Shown here piece by piece: positions 1 to 6,069 of a stretch of DNA of 14,175 bases. The stretch's first letter is position 1; each line of letters opens with the position of its first letter. Location: the NCBI GenBank assembly GCA_001303665.1, contig LJUF01000037.1, positions 1 through 14,175 on the forward strand, given 5' to 3'. Source of the stretch: Phycisphaerae bacterium SM23_33 (lineage in GTDB: Bacteria; Planctomycetota; Phycisphaerae; SM23-33). The position numbers and the translations under genes are program-made. The notes under the pieces are model-generated. The model saw nothing but the letters and a program-made list of their open reading frames with translations, did not search any database and was not told where the DNA came from.

Positions 1-320
1 TGCCGCACCTGATGGGCCTGAGCCTGCCGCTGCGCTGGCTGGTGGCGGCCGGGGCCGTCCTGCCGGTGGGCCTCTTCCTGGGCATGCCGTTCCCGACCGG
101 CCTGCGGATCCTGGGGCGGATGGATGAGGCGGCGCTTCCGTGGGCGTGGGGCATCAACGCCTGCGCCACGGTGCTGGGCAGCATGCTGTGCGTGCTGCTG
201 AGCATCCACGCCGGCTTCACCGTCTCGCTCATGACGGCGGTGTGCATCTACCTCGTGGCCGGCGTGGGCATGGCCTGGGCGGTGTGGCGCAATCGCCGGC
301 GCCATGCGGCGGTTGCTTGA
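1..320 (+). CDS. C-terminal part of a spermidine-synthase-like polytopic membrane protein (5' truncated by window edge)
   Basis: Only the last ~105 codons are present. The frame is open from base 3 (Pro-His-Leu precede the first Met), so the gene starts outside the window, and it stops with TGA at 318-320. The visible protein has about three membrane segments. The first runs into the motif GMPFPTGLR, followed by PWAWGINACATVLGS and a final hydrophobic stretch ending in a basic tail (WRNRRR). This GMPFP/PWAWGIN-CA-VLGS pattern is what I know from the C-terminal membrane module of large bacterial proteins annotated as fused MFS/spermidine synthase or spermidine-synthase-like. The SAM-binding aminopropyltransferase domain would lie upstream and is not visible, so the reaction cannot be asserted. 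The gene converges on the aminotransferase gene with only 12 bases between stop codons and no terminator that I can see. Confidence 0.75.
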   Translation, partial: PHLMGLSLPLRWLVAAGAVLPVGLFLGMPFPTGLRILGRMDEAALPWAWGINACATVLGSMLCVLLSIHAGFTVSLMTAVCIYLVAGVGMAWAVWRNRRRHAAVA

Positions 321-332
321 GCCGGGGCGACC

Positions 333-1205
333 TCAGCCCGGCCCGCCGCCGCACTCGGCGCGGATGAAGTCCCGAAAGGCGGCCAGCAGCTTCCGGGTGA
401 TCGGGCCGGACTTGCCGGTGCCGATCGGCTTACCGTCCACCCGGGCGATGGCGATGACCTCGGCGGCCGTGCCGGTCAGGAAGGCCTCGTCCGCCGCCAG
501 CAGCTCCTGGGCCGTCAGCGGCTTCTCCTCCAGCGGCACGCCCAGCTCGCGGCAGAGGTCCATGACGACCTTGCGGGTGATGCCGACGAGCACGCCGGCC
601 TCGGGCGGCGGGGTCAGGACGATGCCGTCGCGGACGATGAAGATGTTGTCCCCGGTGGCCTCGGAGAGCTCGCCCTGGGCGTTGAGCATGAGGGCCTCGC
701 CGGCGCCGGCGTCAATGGCCTCGATCTTGGCCAGGATGTTGTTGAGGTAATTGAGGCTCTTGACCGCCGGCGGCAGCATGTCCGGGGAGATGCGGCGGTG
801 CCGGGCGATGACCACGGCCAGCCCGTCCTCGTACATCTGCTGCGGGTACAGCGCGACCTGGTCGGCGATGATGAAGACGCTGCCGCCGGAGCAGTCAAAC
901 GGGCCCAGGCCCAGCGTGCCTGCGCCGCGGGTGACCACCAGCCGGATGTAGCCTTCGCGGACCTGGTTGGCGCGCATGGCCTGCTGCATCGCCCGGGTGA
1001 TTTCCTGCCGGGTCATGGGGATTGGCAGGCGGATGGCCTCGGCCGAGGCGAACAGCCGGTCCAGATGCGCCTCGCACTGGAAGATCGTGCCGTTATAGAC
1101 CCGGATGCCCTCGAAGACGCCGTCGCCGTACAGCAGGCCGTGGTCGAAGACGCTGACGCAGGCCTTGGCCTTGTCCACCAGCTTGCCGTTGAGCCAGACT
1201 TTCAT
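333..1205 (-). CDS. ilvE: Branched-chain amino acid aminotransferase (class IV PLP enzyme)
   Basis: A 290-residue cytoplasmic PLP enzyme of fold type IV, the normal length for IlvE. It exchanges the amino group between Leu/Ile/Val and 2-oxoglutarate, the last step of branched-chain amino acid synthesis. Visible signatures are FDHGLLYGDGVFEGIRVYNG near residues 20-39, the Schiff-base lysine K149 in AVKSLNYLNN, the PLP-contacting ELSEATGDNIF (E182) and a GTAAEV loop near 245-250. The frame stays open 8 more codons to a GTG at 1229, but the ATG at 1205 is preferred. A GGAG lies about 9 bases upstream of it, and the product then begins MKVWLNG, typical of the family. The gene appears monocistronic with its own promoter. 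D-amino-acid transaminase and aminodeoxychorismate lyase share this fold; the VFEGIR motif favours IlvE. Confidence 0.92.
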   Translation of the reverse strand: MKVWLNGKLVDKAKACVSVFDHGLLYGDGVFEGIRVYNGTIFQCEAHLDRLFASAEAIRLPIPMTRQEITRAMQQAMRANQVREGYIRLVVTRGAGTLGLGPFDCSGGSVFIIADQVALYPQQMYEDGLAVVIARHRRISPDMLPPAVKSLNYLNNILAKIEAIDAGAGEALMLNAQGELSEATGDNIFIVRDGIVLTPPPEAGVLVGITRKVVMDLCRELGVPLEEKPLTAQELLAADEAFLTGTAAEVIAIARVDGKPIGTGKSGPITRKLLAAFRDFIRAECGGGPG

Positions 1206-1232
1206 ATGCCCGGTCTCCAGTCGCCGCACCCC

Positions 1233-1261
1233 ACTATAATTCCTCGGCCGGCTTCGACCAA
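1233..1261 (-). promoter_or_regulatory. Putative sigma-70-type promoter of the aminotransferase gene
   Basis: On the minus strand, TTGGTC (1261-1256) and TATAGT (1238-1233) are separated by 17 bases. The -10 matches the consensus in 5 of 6 positions; the -35 matches only in its TTG. The predicted start near 1226 leaves a leader of about 20 bases containing the GGAG that serves the ATG at 1205. The plus strand also reads TATAAT at 1235-1240, but no -35 or gene supports use in that direction. Confidence 0.5.
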
Positions 1262-1299
1262 TAGGCCAGTAAACAGCATGGATGAAGCAGCGGCGTTTC

Positions 1300-2406
1300 C
1301 TATTTCAGCTTGCCGTCTCGCAGGTGCAGGACGCGGTCGGCGGCCTGGGTCAGTGACGGGTCGTGTGTGACCATGACGATGGTCTGCTTGTTTTCCTGGT
1401 TGAGCTGCTTGAGCAGCCTGAGGATTTCGGCGCCGCTGTGGGAATCGAGGTTGCCGGTGGGCTCATCGGCCAGGAGGATCTTGGGCGAGTTGATCAGCGC
1501 CCGGGCGATGGCGACGCGCTGCTGCTCTCCGCCGGACAACTCCCTGGGCCGATGCTTGAGCCGATCGCCCAACCCCACCTGCCGGAGGATTTCCGTGGCC
1601 CGCTGCCGGGCCTGCCCGCGAGCGCCCAGCCAGCGCAACGCCCCCACCGAGGTCTTGACCGGCAGCAGGGCGTTCTCCAGGACGTTCAGCTCCGGCAGCA
1701 GGTGGTAGAACTGGAAGACGAAGCCGATGTCCTGTGAGCGCATGCGGTCGCGCTGGGGGGAGGTCAGCGTTCGGGAGTCGGCGCCGTCCAGGAGCAGGTG
1801 GCCCGAATCGGCCAGGTCCAGCAGCCCCAGCAGGTGCAGCAAGGTGCTCTTTCCGCTGCCGGAGGCGCCCAGGATAGCCACGAACTCGCCGCGCTTTACC
1901 GACAGGCTCACCCCGCGGAGCACGCGCAGGCTCCGCCGGCCCAGGTCGTAGGACTTGTGCAGTTTCTCGGCCTGGATGAGCACCGCGGGCTCGCCCGCGC
2001 GGGGCGGGCCCTGCCGCGGCCCCAGCAGCGCCAACAGGATCGACGGCCCCAAGGCCAGCAGGATCGCCGCCAGCAGCAGCGCCAGGTCGGCCGCCAGGGG
2101 TCTGGGCCCGACCCGGGGCGGAAGGTACACGGCGGCGAGCAGGACGGCGACGGCGGCCAGCACCTGGGCGATGACCCAGCCCACGACGGACCGGCGGAAG
2201 GTGCGGGCGAGGTAGCCGATCCCCAGGTAGGCCGGGCCGCCGTAAACCAGCCCCGCCAGGGTCGCCAGCAGGACCCATGGCCAGCGCCGCCGGCGGGCCC
2301 GGCGGGCAAGCCGCCTGGCGACGAAGATGCTCAGCAGCCAGACGGTGATGCCGGCCAGGCAGAGCAGGCCGATGATCAGCAGCAGGCTGGGGTTGACCTC
2401 ACTCAT
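1300..2406 (-). CDS. lolD: LolD-like ABC transporter ATPase with an N-terminal membrane domain
   Basis: The C-terminal ~225 residues are a complete ABC ATPase of the LolD/MacB/FtsE class: Walker A GASGSGKST at 180-188, Q-loop glutamine 232, signature LSGGEQQ at 290-296, Walker B ILLADEP at 310-316 and H-loop His348. It would power release of lipoproteins, or another substrate, from the inner membrane together with the permease encoded just upstream. The oddity is the first ~140 residues, which a normal LolD (~230 residues) lacks. They contain about four hydrophobic helices (roughly 7-30, 43-65, 75-95, 104-130) separated by very basic loops (RRLARRARRRR). The fusion is in one uninterrupted frame. 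The ATG overlaps the permease stop by 8 bases (ATGAGTGA), so translation is probably coupled. The ATPase assignment is firm; the Lol role is inferred from the partner gene. Confidence 0.88.
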   Translation of the reverse strand: MSEVNPSLLLIIGLLCLAGITVWLLSIFVARRLARRARRRRWPWVLLATLAGLVYGGPAYLGIGYLARTFRRSVVGWVIAQVLAAVAVLLAAVYLPPRVGPRPLAADLALLLAAILLALGPSILLALLGPRQGPPRAGEPAVLIQAEKLHKSYDLGRRSLRVLRGVSLSVKRGEFVAILGASGSGKSTLLHLLGLLDLADSGHLLLDGADSRTLTSPQRDRMRSQDIGFVFQFYHLLPELNVLENALLPVKTSVGALRWLGARGQARQRATEILRQVGLGDRLKHRPRELSGGEQQRVAIARALINSPKILLADEPTGNLDSHSGAEILRLLKQLNQENKQTIVMVTHDPSLTQAADRVLHLRDGKLK

Positions 2407-4360
2407 ACCGGAGGGCCTCGACCGGCTCCAGGGTGGCGGCCAGGACGGCGGGGATGAGGGCGCCGATCAGACCCGAGGCGATGGCCCAGGCGGCGATGAC
2501 CGTGGCCACCGCCGGATCCACCTGGTTGGGAATCTTCTCGAACAGGTACACGTCCCGGTCCCAGACGCGATACCCGAAATACACGGCGATGAAGTCCTCG
2601 ATGGGATTGATGTAGCGTACGAAGAAACATCCGATGATCAGCCCCAGGGCGCTGCCGACGATGCCCGTGGCCGCGCCGTAGCCCAGGAAGATCTGGGCCA
2701 CGCCGGCCGCCGAGCCCCCCACCGCGCGGATCACCCCGATGTCGCGGGTCTTCTGCGTCACGATCATGTAAAAGATGGAGAAGATCAGCAGCACCGCCAC
2801 GAAGGAGATGATGCCGAACATCATGGTCATCAGCGTGCGCTGCTTCTGCACGGGGCCGATGAACTTGTCCAGCTTCTCCCGCCAGGTATTGATGACCACC
2901 TCCGAGGAGGCGGCGTCGGGGTGCTCGGTGAGAAACCTGCTCCAGGCCTTTCTGACCTTGCTGCGCACGTCCACCAGCCGCGCGGGCGAGTCAAAAGCGC
3001 TCTTGACCTTGATCTGGATCTGAGAGCAGCGGGCCGGATCGACGAAGCTGGGATCCTTCTCGTCCAGGCGCTCTTCCATGGCGGCCAGCAGCTGCAGCTC
3101 GTCGAAGGGGACGTACACGGTCTTGGAGTCGATCTGGTATATGTCGGTCTTGACGTCATCCACGACGACGAAGGTCTTGGTGTTTGGATCCAGGATGCGG
3201 GGGACTTTGCCCCGGCCGGCGGGCAGCAGCGTGAGGACGACCTTGTGGCCGGGGGTGATCATTCGGATGTTTTCGCCCTCGGGGGTGCGGAAGCTGAGCC
3301 CGGCGATGCCTAGCCCAAGGATGGTGCGGGCGTCCGGCTGGCCGAGGCGTTCGGACAGCACGGCGCGTTGGGCTTCGATGTCCTGGGTGAGCTTCTTGAC
3401 CAGCTCCGCGTCGCGGCGGTCGGCGGGCTTGGCTATTTCGGCTTCCAGCTGCGATTGCAGCCGCTCGGCGAGCTGGCGCCGCAGCAGGCTGTCATCTAGA
3501 AGCGCGATCTTGTCCTCGACGAAGCGACTGGCTTCTCCCAGGCGTCGGATGAGGTCCGGGTCCTGCCTGGCCTGCGGCTTGGCGTTTTCCCGCGTGATTG
3601 CGTTTTCAATCAGCTCGACGTGCTCTTGGGTCCGCTGCAGGAGCAGCTCCAGCGGGGGGTCGAAACCGGCGTCGGCCTGGTCGGTCTGGGCGAACAGGCC
3701 TTGTTCGAAGTCCGTCACCGCCAGCCGCTCCGGCAGCCGGATGCCGCAGATCTGAACGGTGGTGGTATAGTCCGGGCCGATGCGCAGCAGGCCGTAGCTG
3801 TAGATGACGGGCGTGGCCGAGTCAATCTCTGGCAGCCCCTGGCCGACCTTGGCGTACACTGCCCCGAGCCGCAGCGACTTGTCGGCCGGGCCGTCGGCGG
3901 CAAAACGCAGCGTCCGGTCGGGCTCCACGGCCAGCTGCCCCTCCAGCGTGCTGTGGTATCGGCCGTCCTTGAAAAGGTCGGCGCGGGCGGGGTAGCTGAC
4001 GGGGGTGTCGAATTTCGACCGGCCGGCCAGGGCCTGGACGTCGGCGAGCTTGGCCTTGGCTCGATACACGGCCCGGCCGGGCGGGTTGATCTCCGCTGGC
4101 TCGAAGTCGCCCTCCACGCGGTAGCTTCCGGTCAGGGTGCTGATGAAGGCGTCGTACCGGGCCAGGCCGGAAAGGCTGCTGCTGTCCACGATGATGTCAC
4201 CGAACAGCCCCCGGGCGGCGAGCTCGACCTTCCGCAGGAAGCCATCCATGACGCTGACGACGATGAGCACCATGGCCACGCACAGCATCACCGCCAGCAC
4301 GCCGATGATCGCCAGGTGGCGCCGCCGCAGGTATCGCAGGCAAAGGAAAAGCTTGTACAT
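2399..4360 (-). CDS. lolC: LolC/LolE-type lipoprotein-releasing permease with an enlarged periplasmic domain
   Basis: A 653-residue inner-membrane permease with FtsX/LolC topology: one N-terminal helix (about 17-37), a very large extracytoplasmic region, then three helices (about 510-535, 552-585, 615-645). The KTRDIGVIRAVGGS motif at 537-550 and the terminal EPVEALRYE are hallmarks of LolC/E permeases, which extract lipoproteins from the inner membrane for LolA. LolC and LolE are usually about 400 residues. Here the periplasmic part is enlarged by a charged, helical, Gln/Glu/Arg-rich stretch around 235-340 that looks like a coiled coil. No second permease gene is present, so the complex may be a homodimer. 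The start ATG has only a weak AGAG upstream. The gene lies 52 bases after lysS and overlaps the ATPase gene, so all three probably share a transcript. MacB-like export of another substrate is possible. Confidence 0.82.
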   Translation of the reverse strand: MYKLFLCLRYLRRRHLAIIGVLAVMLCVAMVLIVVSVMDGFLRKVELAARGLFGDIIVDSSSLSGLARYDAFISTLTGSYRVEGDFEPAEINPPGRAVYRAKAKLADVQALAGRSKFDTPVSYPARADLFKDGRYHSTLEGQLAVEPDRTLRFAADGPADKSLRLGAVYAKVGQGLPEIDSATPVIYSYGLLRIGPDYTTTVQICGIRLPERLAVTDFEQGLFAQTDQADAGFDPPLELLLQRTQEHVELIENAITRENAKPQARQDPDLIRRLGEASRFVEDKIALLDDSLLRRQLAERLQSQLEAEIAKPADRRDAELVKKLTQDIEAQRAVLSERLGQPDARTILGLGIAGLSFRTPEGENIRMITPGHKVVLTLLPAGRGKVPRILDPNTKTFVVVDDVKTDIYQIDSKTVYVPFDELQLLAAMEERLDEKDPSFVDPARCSQIQIKVKSAFDSPARLVDVRSKVRKAWSRFLTEHPDAASSEVVINTWREKLDKFIGPVQKQRTLMTMMFGIISFVAVLLIFSIFYMIVTQKTRDIGVIRAVGGSAAGVAQIFLGYGAATGIVGSALGLIIGCFFVRYINPIEDFIAVYFGYRVWDRDVYLFEKIPNQVDPAVATVIAAWAIASGLIGALIPAVLAATLEPVEALRYE

Positions 4361-4412
4361 GGTCTCTTCGTCACCCGGTTTTCGGGCGCCGGTCGCCGGG
4401 CCCGGCGGGGCC

Positions 4413-5861
4413 TCACTCGGCGGCTTGCGGGCGCAGCGTCGGGAACAGGATGACGTCCCGGATGCTGGTCCGGTTCGTCAGCAGCATGACGACGCGGTCG
4501 ATGCCGATGCCCAGCCCGCCGGCCGGGGGCATGCCCTGCCGCAGCGCCGTGATGAAGTCCTCGTCCATCACCCGCATGCTTTCGCCCTCGGCCTCTCCGG
4601 CGAGCTGGAAGCCGAAGTTGGCCTCCTGCACCGCCGGGTCGTTCAGCTCGGTGTAGGCGTTGCCCAGCTCCATGCCGGCGACGTACGGCTCGAAGCGCAG
4701 GGCCACGGCCGGGTCGTCGGGCTTGCGCCGGGTCAGCGGGCACAGCTCGGCCGGGTAGTCCATCACGAACGTGGGCTGGATCAGGTGCTGCTCGACCGTT
4801 TGCTTGAAGAGCTGGTCAATCACCACCGCGTCGGCCTTGTTGGCTTCCTCGATGCCGAGCCGCCGGGCCTTTTCCCGCACCCCCGCCGGGTCGCGCATGG
4901 AAACGCCGGCGTGCTCGTGCAGCAGCTCCTCGTATTTCGCCCGCCGCCACGGGCGGGCGTAGTCGATCTCCAACTCGCCGAAGGGCAGTTTGGTGCCGCC
5001 GCCGACGGCCTCGGCCGCCGTGGAAATCAGCTCCTCGGTCAGCTCCAGCATCACCTCGTAGTCGGCGTAGGCCTGGTACAGCTCCAGCAGCGTGTACTCG
5101 GGGCTGTGGCTGCTGTCGATGCCTTCGTTACGAAAGACTCGGTTGAACTCGAAGACCTTCTCCATGCCCCCCACCAGCAGCCGCTTGAGGTACAGCTCCG
5201 GGCTGATCCGCAGGTACAGGTCCACGTCCAGTGCGTTGTGGTGTGTGGTGAACGGCCGGGCGGCGGCGCCGCCGTAGATGGGCTGCAGCATCGGCGTCTC
5301 CACCTCCACGAAGCCGCGCTGGCGCAGCAGCGCCCGGAAGTGCCCGATGAGGGCGATCCGCTTGTAGGCCAGCGCCATGGCCTCGGGGTTGCTCATCAGG
5401 TCCAGGTAGCGCTGGCGGTAGCGGGTCTCCACGTCCACCAGGCCGTGGAACTTCTCCGGCATGGGCAGCACCGACTTGCACAGCAGCGTGAGCTTCTCGG
5501 CGAAGATGGTGATCTCGCCGGTCCTGGTCTTGGCCAGCCGCCCCTCCGCGGCCACGATGTCGCCCAGGTCCAGCAGCTTCGCCAGCGACCAGGCGGTCTG
5601 GTCCAGCCCGTCGCGGCGCAGGCAGATCTGCATGGCCCCGCTTTCGTCGCGGATGTGGGCGAAGACCAGCTTGCCCATGGGGCGCATGAGGATAATCCGA
5701 CCGGCCGCGTCGGCCCGCTGGGAGTCGTCGCCTTCCCGGAAGCGGGCCAGGATCTCCGCGACGGGCTCGGCCGTGTCGTACCGGCCGCCGTATGGGTCGA
5801 TGCCCAACTGGCGGATCTTGGCCAGCTTCTTCAACCTGTCCTGGTGAACCTTTTCCAGCAT
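4413..5861 (-). CDS. lysS: Lysyl-tRNA synthetase, class II
   Basis: A cytoplasmic enzyme charging tRNA-Lys with lysine. From the ATG at 5861 the protein is 482 residues, near the usual ~500. An N-terminal helix (MLEKVHQDRLKKLAKIRQLG) leads into the anticodon-binding OB fold (about 55-135, with GKLVFAHIRDESG). Class II motif 1 follows (RGFVEVETPML near 182), then motif 2 (FRNEGIDSSHSPEYTLLELY near 243-262) and motif 3 (GLGIGIDRVVMLLT at 449-462), ending in SIRDVILFPTLRP. The frame is open 85 more codons upstream to 6116, but that stretch is Arg/Ala/Pro-rich, does not resemble any LysS N-terminus and would run into the divergent gene, so I reject it. No clear Shine-Dalgarno precedes 5861. It is the first gene of a probable lysS-lolC-lolD transcript, an order I know from other Gram-negative lineages. 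Confidence 0.95.
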   Translation of the reverse strand: MLEKVHQDRLKKLAKIRQLGIDPYGGRYDTAEPVAEILARFREGDDSQRADAAGRIILMRPMGKLVFAHIRDESGAMQICLRRDGLDQTAWSLAKLLDLGDIVAAEGRLAKTRTGEITIFAEKLTLLCKSVLPMPEKFHGLVDVETRYRQRYLDLMSNPEAMALAYKRIALIGHFRALLRQRGFVEVETPMLQPIYGGAAARPFTTHHNALDVDLYLRISPELYLKRLLVGGMEKVFEFNRVFRNEGIDSSHSPEYTLLELYQAYADYEVMLELTEELISTAAEAVGGGTKLPFGELEIDYARPWRRAKYEELLHEHAGVSMRDPAGVREKARRLGIEEANKADAVVIDQLFKQTVEQHLIQPTFVMDYPAELCPLTRRKPDDPAVALRFEPYVAGMELGNAYTELNDPAVQEANFGFQLAGEAEGESMRVMDEDFITALRQGMPPAGGLGIGIDRVVMLLTNRTSIRDVILFPTLRPQAAE

Positions 5862-5922
5862 TTCTTGTGGCCGCTTGAGGAGCGCCGCATCATCCCCCAC
5901 GCCCGCGGCGAAGTCAAGCACC

Positions 5923-5967
5923 GCCGGAGCGAACGGCCCGAGGCAGACGCCCCGGCTTCGCTCCGGC
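5923..5967. repeat. Perfect 11-base inverted repeat between divergent genes
   Basis: GCCGGAGCGAA at 5923-5933 is matched exactly by its reverse complement TTCGCTCCGGC at 5957-5967, with a 23-base GC-rich spacer. No T tract follows on either strand, so it is not an intrinsic terminator. It could be an operator or leader hairpin for the lysS side, or one unit of a dispersed REP-like element. Which one cannot be decided from a single copy. Confidence 0.55.
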
Positions 5968-5994
5968 CGCGCCGCTCGCCGTCGCCGCTGCCCC

Positions 5995-6023
5995 TTGAGT
6001 CTCCACTGCGTCCATAAGACAAT
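5995..6023 (+). promoter_or_regulatory. Weak promoter candidate for the DUF6785-type gene
   Basis: TTGAGT (5995-6000) and GACAAT (6018-6023) are 17 bases apart, each matching the sigma-70 consensus at 4 of 6 positions, in a locally less GC-rich stretch. It would give a leader of about 40 bases containing AGGAAGG. No better pair was found in the region, but the match is modest. Confidence 0.3.
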
Positions 6024-6069
6024 CTTTGCAGGTCTTTCCGAAGAGGGGCCGGCAAACAGGAAGGGTGTG

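Larger units (their letters stand above)
5862..6069. other. Divergent intergenic region between lysS and the DUF6785-type gene
   Basis: These 208 bases must hold the promoters for both directions. I see a weak plus-strand promoter candidate (5995-6023), a perfect 11-base inverted repeat (5923-5967), and a Shine-Dalgarno-like AGGAAGG just before the ATG at 6070. I do not see a convincing -35/-10 pair for lysS on the minus strand. Both flanking reading frames stay open through the region, but the encoded stretches are Arg/Ala/Ser/Pro-rich and look non-coding. Confidence 0.6.

Noticed and set aside
1235..1240. TATAAT on the plus strand as a promoter
   Set aside because: There is no -35 at the right spacing and no plus-strand gene downstream. 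The sequence is the near-palindromic partner of the minus-strand TATAGT.
4137..6017. 626-codon open frame on the plus strand across lysS and the permease start
   Set aside because: It is antisense to lysS, which carries all class II synthetase motifs. The translation is His/Gln/Val/Leu-rich without domain features, as expected from a GC-rich mirror frame.
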